Assembly (NCBI RefSeq): GCF_033115175.1
Contig: NC_084831.1
Location: forward strand, 14,423,138 to 14,487,137
Source: Lepus europaeus
Lineage: Eukaryota; Chordata; Mammalia; Lagomorpha; Leporidae
DNA: 64,000 nucleotides
Reading direction: 5' to 3'
The notes under the pieces are model-generated. The model searched no databases. It worked only from the letters and a program-made list of their open reading frames with translations, and had not been told where the DNA came from. Each line of letters opens with the position of its first letter. The first letter of the stretch is position 1. Position numbers and translations under genes: made by a program. Below are positions 30,705 through 61,189 of the stretch, piece by piece.

Positions 30705-31000
30705 AAAAACCGGGGGCAGGCCTGGTGGTTAGGACCCCACGTGGGACACCTGCATCCCATGTTTCAGTGCCGGGGTTCCTGTTCCAGCTCCACTCCAGCT
30801 TCCTGCTGGCGCGCCCCCTGGGAGGCAGCAAGTGATGGTTCAAGCATTGGAGTCCCTTCCGCCCACGTGAGGGGCCACGTGGGGATTCAGTTCCCAGCTC
30901 CCGGCTTTAGCCCGGTCCAGCAGCAGGCATCTAGGGAGAGACTCAGCAAGCACTTCCCCCTGCCCCTCGTCTGTCTTTCAAATAAATAAAATTCAGTTTG
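30705..31000 (+). mobile_element. Old C-repeat SINE
   Basis: GGCAGGCCTGGTGGTTAGGA head and TTTCAAATAAATAAAATTC end. Confidence 0.7.
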
Positions 31001-31105
31001 GAAAAACAATAAGGAATGCAGTGGCCTAGGGAGCCTCACATATCCTGCATCTGATTATATGAGCAGACACAGGGGTGCAAGGAAACCCAGTCTGTTAATG
31101 CAGGT

Positions 31106-31370
31106 TTTTAAAATTTATTTGAGTGGCAGAGACACAGAGAGGGAGAGACACCGAGAGAGGTCTTCCACCTGCTGGTTCACTCCCACAAATGTCTGCAGTG
31201 GCCAGGGCTGGGCCCAGCTGAAGCCAGGAGCCCAGAGCTTCATCCAGGTCTGCCACATGGATGCAGGGGCCCAAGCACTTGGACCATCTTCCACTACCTT
31301 CCCAGGCACGTTAGCAGGGAGCTGGATCGGAAGTGGAGCAGCTGGGTCTCAAATGCCAGCCCCTTAATGC
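31106..31370 (-). mobile_element. CSINE
   Basis: TTTTTAAAATTTATTTGAGT, GA tract and body ending GGGTCTCAAATGCCAGC; promoter end diverged. Confidence 0.82.
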
Positions 31371-31484
31371 AGTATTGGAAGGGTCTGGGAAGGGTAAAGG
31401 GGGAAAAGGTTCAAAACTCAATGACTGACCCGAACAAAACAAAACAAAAACACAGGGCAAAAGGATCACAGCAGTAATTTATTG

Positions 31485-31920
31485 CTGGGTAACAAGTTAC
31501 CCCAACACTTAGCAGCTTTAGGCCAGCAAATATTTATCTTGGTTTCTGCGGCTCAGGTTCTGGGCTTAGCTGGGTTGTTTGGCTCAAGGTCTCCCAAAAG
31601 GCTGCAACGAAGATCCCCAGTCTGATCCCAGGGCGGCCAGGGACGCTGGGCTTTGGGCTCTCCAGACCACGTGATTCACTGAGACACCCCCGGCTCGCAG
31701 CCCTGCCCCGCGGCAGATCCCCCTCCTGCCTGGGGCTGCTGTGTCATCTGAAAACTTGACTGGGGGCGGCTCCCCTAAAAGCTGGCAGGATTCTAGTCCC
31801 CAGGGAATGTGCCGTCCTGGGTTAGCTCCTCGCCATGGGGGCCTCTCCATGGGGCGGTGGGCAATGTGGCAGCTGGCTTCGCGGGGGACGAGCCAGGAAG
31901 AACACAAGAGGACGAGCAAG
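31485..31920 (-). mobile_element. MaLR-like LTR fossil interrupted by the 121-bp arm
   Basis: Antisense LTR-like sequence with GCTGGGTAACAAGTTACCCC and CTCAAGGTCTCCCAAAAGGC, resuming as GGCTGCTGTGTCATCTGAAA. Solo, old and incomplete; family from memory. Confidence 0.5.
31614..31734 (-). repeat. 121-bp inverted repeat, right arm
   Basis: Sits within MaLR-like sequence that continues on both sides, so this arm is the inserted copy. Confidence 0.95.
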
Positions 31921-32404
31921 GCAGAGATCGGCACCTTTCTGTCAAGTAACCGTGAACAGGGCTTTCCGTGGCTGTTGACAAGAGCCGACCCTTAGAAGCA
32001 AGTCCCGGCAGCCCAGTCCACATCCCGAGAGGCTGGCGAGGGCGCTCCACCAGGAGGTGGGCATTAGAGACATAAACATTGAAAAGAGAAAGATGTAAAA
32101 GTGGAAAATGCGCCTGGGCGGGGACAGGAACAGGAAACAGCAGCGCAGGTGACAGAGGCAGGGGGTCCGAAGCAGCAGGTGCACAAGCCCTGCTGAGGAG
32201 TTTGACCTTCGTGGAAAGGGCACCATCAGTTTCAGGTGTGGTTGACTCTGGGCTTTCTACAGCTCAGTCGGCTGAGAAATAATAAGTAACCACTCAGGAA
32301 AAAAAAAAAAAAAAGAAAAGAGATAACCCAGTAAAATGTCCTTGTCATGGTTGCCATGGGCTGGGGGAGAATCGGGACGGCGATCATTGCCTTTCGTGAG
32401 GAGT

Positions 32405-32665
32405 CTGTCTGTTACATACGGTGTCGTATTGGAGTGCCTGGGTTCGGATTTCAGCTTCCTGCTAATGTACCCCTGAGGGGGCAGCAGGTGATGGTTCAAA
32501 AGTAGTAGCTGGGTCCCTGCCACCCACATGGGAGACTTGGAATGAGGTCCCAGATCCTGGCTTTGGGCTCAGCATTTGGGGAGTGAACTATCAGATGGGA
32601 GATAGCTCGCTCGCTCTCTCTCCCTTGCAAAAAACTAAAGAAATCATTCTTTTAAATCTTTTTTA
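32405..32665 (+). mobile_element. Old C-repeat SINE
   Basis: GCAGCAGGTGATGGTTCAAA and CATTTGGGGAGTGAACTATC with short CT tail. Confidence 0.65.
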
Positions 32666-32785
32666 AAAGATGCTATAGAACAGAAGTTTACTTAGCAATG
32701 ATGTGGTACAAATTCCAGACAGTAAGTGCTGTCGTCAGCTCTGCTGGGGATGAGGGTGCGAGGTTTTTTGTTTGTTTGTTTGTTT

Positions 32786-33079
32786 AAGATTTATTTATTT
32801 ATTTGAAAGATAGAGCTACAGAGAGGCAAGTCTTCAATTTCTGGTTCACTCCCCAGATGGCTGCATCAGGTGGAGCTGTGCCAATCTAAAGCCAGGAGCT
32901 TCTTCCGGGTCTCCTATGAGGGTGTAGGGGCCCAAGGATTTGGGTCATCCTCTACTGCTTTCCCAGGCCACAGCAGAGAGCTGGATTGGAAATGGAGCAG
33001 CCGGGACTCAAACCGGCGCCCATATGGGATGCCGACACTGCAGGCGATGGCTTATCCTCTACGCCACACTGCTGGCCCG
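32786..33079 (-). mobile_element. CSINE with target duplication
   Basis: Flanks GGGTGCGAGGTT and GGGTGCGAGTTC; ends CTGGCCC. Confidence 0.9.
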
Positions 33080-34189
33080 GGGTGCGAGTTCTTAATGCTG
33101 CTTCTTTGAGGCCTCTCTCTGCACTCCGGGGTGTGAAGGCATGGCCTAGAGCCTTCTCCTGACCTCCCTTCCGTGATCCTGCCTGCTGAGAGCTTGTGAT
33201 TTGGAAAAAGTCAGGAAGATAAATTAGGTTCATGAGCTGGAAGCCACACGTCCCCCACTGTGGAATCATAGCCACCCACCTGTCAGTCAGAGGCCCCTTC
33301 CCCCGGAAGTACCTCCCCTTACCAGGGACCTGGGGGTGGTACCATGTAAACACTCCTGTTTTCTATGTTCATAAGCCAGTAAAGCAGAAGTTCTCTCTCC
33401 TCGTGGGCCCAGAGTGAGCAGGGAACGAAGTCCCTCTTTGCCTTTCCTGGCCCAGGCTCCCTAAAGAAAGCCCGCAAGTGTGTGTGTATTTCCCTCACTT
33501 TGTAAATAAACACCGTCACGTGGCACGTTGTTTGTGCCTGTACTTAGAATTCTTCTCTAAGGAAAAAGCAAGAATCTGGAATAGAAATTTAGGCCCAACC
33601 TGGCCCACAACCAGAGCACCAGAATATTCTTAAACAGGGGCTGGGGACCCAGCAGGCCCTGTGCTGGATGCTGGGGAGTATACAGTTCCAACATCACAAG
33701 GCTGGTCCTTACGGAACTTGTATTTTACAGGGGAGACAAAAAAGGTCAAAGAAGGATCCTGGAGGAGGTGACCTCAAGTCCATGGGACTCAGGTGACTCA
33801 AGCCCGAGGGGTCAGTATGATGGTTGGGACAGCTACCAGCGACCCAGTGTTGCTGGGCCACAAGAGACAAGGTGGGGTCGGCAAGAAAGACATTGGGAAA
33901 CACTGAAGAGCTTTCTGTACCAGGCTGAGGAAGTCTGGGCTTGATGCTGCGGCCAAAGAGCCCTGGAAGAATTGTGCGGCTGGTGATGTGGCCATATGCG
34001 TTCTTTGGAACAATCCCTGCAGGGCAGCAAGCACATCGGACTGTATGAGCCACAGATCTCCTGAGTTTCGTAGCAACACAGCACCCTCTGCTCCACTGCC
34101 ACCATGATTTGGGGCAGCTTGCCCTGGGCAAAATAGAGATGACCGCCCCGAGAAATCTCAGTCTGCTTCTAGCCTCCAAAACACAGCCC
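33080..34189. other. Intergenic, unassigned
   Basis: The 33,770-34,190 part reads like an old interspersed repeat (GAAGTCTGGGCTTGATGCTG) but I cannot name the family. Confidence 0.4.
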
Positions 34190-34411
34190 CAGCCAAGGTG
34201 TTCGGTCTAGTGGTTAAGACACCTGCTTCCCACGTCAAGTTCAAGTCCCAGCTCTGCCTCCTGAGTCCAGCTTCCTGTTAATGTAGACCCTGGCAGGCAA
34301 GAGACTGAGTTCGTGAACGTGGCAGATGTGGGAGACCTGTTGAGTTCCCAGCTCCTGGCTTCAGTCCTCTGGATGTTGTGGGGATTTGGGGAGTGAACCA
34401 GTTAACAGGAG

Positions 34412-34463
<52 letters not shown>

Positions 34464-34510
34464 TGTGTGTGTGTGTCTCTCTCTCTGTGTCTCTCTCTCT
34501 CTGTCTTAGG
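34190..34510 (+). mobile_element. Old C-repeat SINE with long CT microsatellite
   Basis: Body CAGCTTCCTGTTAATGTAGA; CT-rich run at about 34413-34505 with a short GT block. Confidence 0.72.
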
Positions 34511-35134
34511 GGTTTCAAGTCGCAGGGTGTGGATCTGGCTGTGGCTCTGCCGGGTCCACAGTTTCAGCAAAGGCTCCTTGCACCTCTGCTGGCCATCTGA
34601 AGCCAGCATTTCTGAAGCGGTTGTGGATAAAGAGGCCACCGCTCCGGGAGGAGGTGTCTGTCTCTCGCCAGGAGGCGGCAGCGCTGACCCGGTGCCAAAG
34701 GACGCCGTGCAGAACGCCAAGGTCACGCAGCCCTCCCCGGGTTTGTAAGGCTGGCCTTTCTCCATGTTTTACATCATCAGCAGCTTTTCCCCTCCACCCC
34801 CCGCCCACGCCGTTTGGGGAAGGTTAAATGCTGCTGCTTGGGGGTGTCATGCCCTTTACCGAAACGCCACAGTCCTTGCCTGCGTAGAGGAACATCACGA
34901 GGCTGCCCACTAGCAGAGCACAGGCCAGCAAAGAGCCCTGCGACCACGCCGCCACCACCACTCGGTTTTGTGGCTGAGCAGACATTGGGACCTACCTAGT
35001 CGTCAGTCTCAGAAGTGTTCTGGAAATGAGTGAGACTTGGGTACAGAATATTAAGTCTGCAATATAGACAGAGAGCTGAAAAACACATACATTATCTCCA
35101 AATTCACCTTCTTGGGATACCACTACAGAGACAG

Positions 35135-35360
35135 GAGGGGACAAGCAGTCAGCTTAGCAGTTCAAAACCCTGTGTCCCACAGTGCCTGGGTTCGATGCCA
35201 GGTGCCAGCGCTGGACTCGTTGACTGCCAATGCCACCCTGGGAGGCAGTAGGTGAAGAACCACAGGGCAGATGTGGGCTGAGTTCCCCGGCGCCCATGCC
35301 TGGCCATTGCAGCCACTTCCTTTCTCTCTCCCTCTCTCCAATCAATCAATCATTTAAGGA
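35135..35360 (+). mobile_element. Old C-repeat SINE
   Basis: GGGTTCGATGCCAGGTGCC and GGCAGTAGGTGAAGAACCAC; tail CAATCAATCAATCATTT. Confidence 0.6.
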
Positions 35361-35384
35361 AGCTGTAAAGGGAGAAGAACCCTC

Positions 35385-35715
35385 GGCCGGTGCCACGCTC
35401 ACTAGGCTAATCCTCCGCCTTGCGGCGCCGGCACACAGGATTCTAGTCCCGGTCGGGGCACCGGATTCTGTCCCAGTTGCCCCTCTTCCAGGCCAGCTTC
35501 CTGCTGTGGCCCGGGAAGGCAGTGGAGGATGGCCCAAGTCCTTGGGCCCTGCACCAGCATGGGAGACCAGGAGAAGCACCTGGCTCCTGGCTTCGGATCA
35601 GTGAGATGCGCTGGCCGCAGAGGCCACTGGAGGGTGAACCAATGGAAAAGGAAGACCTTTCTCTCTATCTCTCTCTCTCTCTCACTGTCCACTCTGCCTG
35701 TAAAAAAAAAGGGTG
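35385..35715 (+). mobile_element. Young CSINE
   Basis: Head GCTCACTAGGCTAATCCTCC; ends CTGCCTGTAAAAAAAAA. Confidence 0.92.
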
Positions 35716-36263
35716 GGGGGGAAAAGAGCCCTAGACGATCGCCTGTGACCTGAGACCCTTAGCGCCACTGTGGAAGAATTTTTTCCTTCCAAATGGAATG
35801 GGGACCACTGTCCCCTACAAAGACACCTTGGGTCCCAGCACAGTAAGGCTGTGTCTTCGGCCTGAGAAATGCGATGGTGGGACCCCCACCACACCGGCTG
35901 GAAGTCTCTGCAGAGACCCCTCGGCTTGTCTGTCCACACAGACACCTGCTGAGGAACCACGCTGCACACTGGCCTTGGCTCAGGCCTCTCGTAAGCACCT
36001 TGGGCTCCTCCACGGGTGCAGAGTGAGCGCATGCAGCCTGAGTGAAGGGCTAGTTCACGTCGGTCTTGGGAGTTCGTCTCCAGCAGGTGAAACGGGTTTC
36101 TTTGCAGTTCAGGAGAACAAATCCGAAGGCTTATGAGCAAACGCCCTCTGTGCTCTGGACAATCAGTGCCATGTCCTTTAATAAATGTGTCTCACGGGCT
36201 GTGTGTTTGTCACAAGCCTCGTGGCAAAGGTCATATTCCTGAGAGATGAAATAAGATCCTTGG

Positions 36264-36913
36264 GGGCCGGCACTGTGGCACAGAAGGCTGAGTCACCGCC
36301 TGCCACTCTGGCATCCCATGTTGGTCCTGGTTAGAGTCCTGGCTGCGCTGCGTCTGATCCAGCTCCCTGGTAATGTACCTGGCCAAGCAGCAGATGACAG
36401 CCCAAGTACTTGAGCCCCTGCTACCCACATGGGAGACCAGATGGAGTTCTGGATTCCTGGCTTCGACTGGCCATTTTAGCCATCTGGGTAGTGAACCAAC
36501 AGATGGAAGATCTCTGTCTCTCTCTCTCTCTCGTCACTCTTTCAAATAAATAAAATCTTTTTTTTTTTTTTTGACAGGCAGAGTGGATAGTGAGAGAGAG
36601 ACAGAGAGAAAGGTCTTCCTTTTTGCCGTTGGTTCACCCTCCAATGGACGCTGTGGCCGGTACATCGTGCTGATCCGAAGCCAGGAGAAAGGCGCTTCTC
36701 CCGGTCTCCCATGGGGTGCAGGGCCCAAGGACTTGGACCATCCTCCACTGCACTCCCGGGCCACAGCAGAGAGCTGGCCTGGAAGAGGAGCAACCGGGAC
36801 AGAATCCGGCGCCCGGACCGGGACTAGAACCCGGTGTGCCGGCACCGCAAGGCGGATGATTAGCCTGTTAAGCCACAGCGCCTGCCAATAAAATCTTTTT
36901 TTAAAAAAAAAAA
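36264..36913 (+). mobile_element. CSINE with opposite-strand CSINE in its tail
   Basis: Head GGGGGCCGGCACTGTGGCAC; interrupted in AATAAAATCTTT and resumed after the inner copy with the same motif. Confidence 0.92.
36564..36886 (-). mobile_element. Inner CSINE
   Basis: Full-length minus copy flanked by AATAAAATCTTTTTT duplications, an L1-type A-rich target. Confidence 0.93.
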
Positions 36914-37412
36914 AATCCTTGTAGTTAAAACAGTAAATAGCTCAGAGAGCCTCTTGTCGGTCCACGGTCAACACTGAGAGCTGCAGTGCTCCTGAGACAC
37001 AGCAGGTGAGTAGATTGAACTTTGCCCTTGGCCTGTTTCACAGGTGGGTTGCTGTTCACGGAAGGAGGCGGGGCTGCCAGTCTTGTCTTCCATGTCGTTC
37101 TTCAAAGGAATGCTTCTGCAGGGCATTTGGAACTGTAATTTTAAATTGCAGTTACAGTCAAGACAATATCTGATTCCTAGGTGCCTCTCCAAACAAATCG
37201 GAAACTCATCTATTTCTGAGTCTCCCAAGCAAATATGGTTGGACAGGAGAAGGGCCCTGCAGTACCTCCTCCTCCAAGGAAGCTGGGGGCGGAGAGAGAC
37301 CGAGTGGGTGCTGAAGAAGGTCCCCCTTGTTCCTGGCCTGGGGTCCATCCCATAGTCAGGCGAACCCGGGCCCAGAGCTTGGCATATGTTTCAGTATGTT
37401 TAAATTCACCAG

Positions 37413-37663
37413 AGGCTGGTGCGGTGGCGCAGCAGGTTAACGCTCTGGCCTGAAGCACCAGCATCCCATATGGGCGCCGGTTCTAGTCCCAGCTGCTCCA
37501 CTTCCAATCCAGCTCTCTGCTATGGCCTGGGGAAGCAGTAGAAGATGGCCCAAGTCCTTGGGCCCCTGCACCCTGCACCCAGAAGAAGCTCCTGGCTCCT
37601 GGCTTTGGATTGGCACAGCTCTAGCCATTGTGGCCAATGGGGGAGTGAACCAGCAGATGGAAG

Positions 37664-37702
<39 letters not shown>

Positions 37703-37744
37703 CTCTCTCTAATTTTGACTTTCAAATAAATAAATCTTGAAAAA
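37413..37744 (+). mobile_element. CSINE with target duplication
   Basis: Flanks AAATTCACCAG and AAATTCACGAG; CT microsatellite at about 37669-37695. Confidence 0.92.
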
Positions 37745-37895
37745 AAATTCACGAGCAGTTGCTTTATTTTTATATGCAAGCTTCCTGTCCTTACTCAAGG
37801 ATTCGCTGAAGCTCACCCAGTCACACAGAAATGGTTGACAAGTCTTCCAGGACCTACTATGTGTGGCCATCCCCTGGGTAAGGAATAAAGAGGTA

Positions 37896-38155
37896 GGGGC
37901 CAGCATTGTAGTGCAGTGGGTAAGCTGCTGCCTGCGACACTGCATCCCATATGAGCCCCGGTTGAAGTCCCAGATGCTCCACTTCCAACCCAACTCCGTG
38001 CTAATGCGCCTGGGAAAGCAGCAAATTATGGCAAAAGTGCTTGGCCCCAAGGACCTACGTGGGAGGCCATTGTGGCCATCTGGGGGGTGATCCAGCCGAT
38101 GAAAGACCTGTCTCTCCTTTCTCTGAAACTCTTTCAAATAAAAATAGATCTTAAA
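37896..38155 (+). mobile_element. CSINE
   Basis: GGGGCCAGCATTGTAGTGCA head; shortened body, TTTCAAATAAAAATAGATC end. Confidence 0.85.
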
Positions 38156-38689
38156 AGTTCTCAGACACCCAAATACTTAGGAATGAAATAATTGTCTTTG
38201 GGACTTGTTTTACAGCACTGGAGCGGCCCGGGTGGAAACACTTGGTACTTGCTGATACTTGCCGAGGCCGGATGACCACACGCGAAGTTCACCCTGCTGT
38301 GTGCTTGCGAGTCCCACAGGTCCCATTTTTTAAAAGGGAAGGGGGAACAATCCACCGTGAGTCAGCCCGGGCTAACGGCAAGGTTTGCTAACAGGAGTCC
38401 GTCAACCGCCACCTGACGGTGATGTCTCCCAGCGACTGTGGGAGGAGCCCAGGGCTTTGCGGAGGGTAAGGTCTCAAGGGTCAAGGCGACTGAACTTCAC
38501 CTCCGCTAGGACGCTGACACTGCCTGTGACCCCCAACGCTGCCCTTTGGCCTCGGTTTTCCTGTCTATACGGACTCCTAGCCCACTGCGGGGAAACGTGA
38601 ACTTAAAGGTGCGAAGGGTCTGGCACGTGGATGACAGGAGATACTCTGTAACTCCCACGTATTGCCCACAGTCGTTTACATGTAGAACC

Positions 38690-39004
38690 CGGCTGAACAC
38701 ACAACCCCTCCAACCGCCACCTAGGAGAGAAAGGTCAGCAAACTCCGCGCTGCGCAGGTGCGCGCACGTCGCGAACGGCCCCGGCGCCGCCCCGCCCCGC
38801 CCCCTGTGCCGTCCAGCCCCGCCCCGGTACCGCCCCCTGTGCCGTCCAGCCCCGCCCCGCCCCCGGCACCGCCTCCCGTACCGCCCAGCCCCGCCCCGCC
38901 TCGCCCCCGGCGGCTGCGCTTGCGCAGGGACACCGCCCCCAAGTTTGTTTGCCGGGACCCGGGTCCGGGACGCCCGTTTGGTGGGGCCGGGCCGCGGCGC
39001 CGCC
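38690..39004 (+). promoter_or_regulatory. PINK1: PINK1 CpG-island promoter with repeated GC boxes
   Basis: Between about 38,785 and 38,930 there are many CCGCCCC (Sp1-type) motifs, including two copies, 33 bp apart, of a segment containing CCCCCTGTGCCGTCCAG. No TATA box was seen. The CpG-rich zone continues through exon 1 to about 39,910. Confidence 0.65.
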
Positions 39005-53508
<14,504 letters not shown>

Positions 53509-54135
53509 CTGGCGACCAGAGAGCCTGGCAGCGTCTGTGTTGTGCAGGTGTGTGCATGCTGAGGGTGGGCTCCTGTGTGAGCAGGTGGGGCTGGAGATGG
53601 ATGGCAGGGGGCTGGGCAGCCACTGGGGAGGCCACGTTCAGAGAGTGGCCTCACCCCAGCTGTGTGACTCGGAACGGGCGCTATGAGCCGTGTGCACCTC
53701 GGTTCTGGCTAACAAGACAACATTGCTCTAAACGAGGGTGTGGTCAGCTTTCCACAGAGGGCCAGACCGCGGCTAGCCACGAACACACAGGTGAACAGCA
53801 GGGCGCAGCCAGGCTGCAGGGGGTCCACACCGAAGGCAGCGGCTGTCCTGGCCAGAGCGGCTGTGACACTGGCCTCACCCACATAGGCCACCTGGGCAGA
53901 GGCGAACACTTGCATGAGGCAGTGTATTCGGTGGGAGGCCTGCAGGGACTGGGGGTCGGGTGGACCACGCATGCAGTCCATGTCTCAACAGCCCGGTGTG
54001 TTGGAGAGCGCATTGCTCCTCCCGCTACTGAACGAATCCTGCCCAGCGGCAGTGAGAAATGCCGTGGAATAGCTCTGGTATTTAGACGTGCGATTCCCCA
54101 CTGTGCAATATTAAATGCAGTTACTCCTGCAGACA
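53509..54135 (+). promoter_or_regulatory. PINK1: PINK1 3' UTR with ATTAAA polyadenylation signal
   Basis: About 0.6 kb follows the stop without a recognisable SINE. ATTAAA lies at 54110-54115, a reasonable 3' end given the roughly 0.8-kb human 3' UTR. Another AATAAA at 54620-54625 would give read-through into DDOST antisense sequence. Confidence 0.55.
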
Positions 54136-54464
54136 CGAACGCGGCTGGAACGGAGTGTTGCTTCCATTCTGACACCCTAAATGTGAGAAGATTTTGCAGG
54201 GCAAGGTCACTGGGGAGGACTGCGATTTATGTGGGTTTGGGAACACAGCTATTGCCTAAAGAAGGTGGACGTCAAGGTCAGCCAGGCAAGCTGCCGCTCG
54301 ATTTGGTATCTCAGTGATGAGCACCCCGGCCGTGTATCCGTCCTTGCAAAGCCAGGACGCGGCCATGTCGTGGTTGAGGAACAGAGCTCCGTCTTGGGCA
54401 GCAGTGAGAAACCAGACTCCAGAATGCAGCCGCTGGCGACAGGGACAGCACGGGGCCGCTGGCT

Positions 54465-54682
54465 CGGGGGGCAGCTCTCCTTTTATTGTGCGATAAGCGC
54501 CCACGCCTGCAGGGTGTCACCCGGTAATGCAGGCTAGAGAACCACACTGAAACGATTCCCTGCCCCCACCCCCCCATCTCCCGCTGAGGTAAGGCCGTGC
54601 GCTTCCCACGGCTTAAAAAAATAAAAACCCCACCCCAACAAACCCCACGTGCACGCTGCCAGGAGTCCCAGGCCGAGGCCCG
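54465..54682 (-). promoter_or_regulatory. DDOST: DDOST 3' UTR with AATAAA signal
   Basis: On the minus strand AATAAA lies at 54487-54482, about 200 nt after the stop. About 330 bp separates this from the inferred PINK1 end. Confidence 0.55.
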
Positions 54683-60196
<5,514 letters not shown>

Positions 60197-60500
60197 GTTC
60201 CTCCTCCAGCCCAAGAGCCCAGCACCTGGACACCGGAAGTGCCCCCTCCACGGCCGCGAGCGGCGATTGGGCGGCCGAGGAGTGCCACCCGGAAGTGATC
60301 AGGCTACGCGGGGTCGGGGGCGGCCCGAGCGGCGGCTTTGGCGGTAAGGAGCCGGGAGCCCGCCGGAAGCGCCCCTGCTGGAGATGGAGTCTCGGGAGCC
60401 TATTGGTGGAAGGGGCGCGAGGCCCCGCCCCTTAGCGGAAAAGGCTCAATCCGAGAGAGACAGCTCTGCAGCCGCAGCCAATCAGCAAGGCCGAGTGGCC
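60197..60500 (-). promoter_or_regulatory. DDOST: DDOST promoter with CCAAT boxes
   Basis: CpG-rich sequence upstream of the DDOST start holds an ATTGG (CCAAT on the minus strand) at about 60265-60270, another at 60402-60406, and a plus-strand CCAATCA at 60478-60484. No TATA box was seen. The CpG island spans roughly 59,500-60,460. Confidence 0.6.
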
Positions 60501-61189
60501 CTCGGCTCCGTCCGGGTCGGTTCCTGCCCCGGTCCCGAGCCCGCCTGCTGCAGGACCCCGTGGTCCCTGCGCCTTGCTTATTCGACTGCTTTTGCCCCCG
60601 GCCTTACCGTGCCGGAACGACTTCGGGGCCACCCTGACCACCTCCGTGGTCCTCACGACTCTAGGGCAGCGTCGGGACTAGAACCCAGGCGCCACCACCA
60701 TCGCTGGGACCCCAGGAGTCGGAAAATAAATCGGCAGCTGGGGCACTCGGAGCCGCCGCCGATGCCTGCCCCTGCCCGGCGTGGTGTCCCAGGCTGGAGG
60801 AGTAGTGGGCTGGCCGAGCGAGCCTAACCCAAACCCGCTGTGCCGGTGCACTGTCCGGTGGGGTCTCAGGCCTCACGCCCTGCCCCGTCGCAGTCCCTGA
60901 GGGCCCCGTCCTGGGCTTCCCTCCGCACTAAGGCGCTTTGTTCCCCACACAGCCCCGATGTCGCCCCCCGGACCCGGTATGCCCTGCGGACGGCCTCCTC
61001 CAAGGGCTCCCAGGCCCAGGCGCGGCTTTGGGGCCTGCCGCCATGTTGATAGGCCATAGGGCAGGAGGAGGCGCGCCAAGGGCCCCGCAGCCCGTGGGAG
61101 GCAGAGGACAGCCCCCTGTCGTCTGTGTGATCCGTGGGAAAGGAGCCACGCCTCTTCCCTCAGATTATACTCCCTGAGGGGCGGGCCTG
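60501..61189. other. Upstream of DDOST, no gene recognised
   Basis: GC-rich sequence between the DDOST promoter and the minisatellite. Confidence 0.5.

Noticed and set aside
38546-39004. Upstream in-phase ATG that would extend PINK1 by 153 residues
   Set aside because: It would bury the conserved N-terminal mitochondrial targeting sequence; the Kozak-context ATG at 39005 matches human.
60197-60214. Longer DDOST N-terminus as in an older human annotation
   Set aside because: The upstream in-frame codon at 60214-60212 is TTG, not ATG, and the start at 60196 gives a proper signal peptide and 439 residues.
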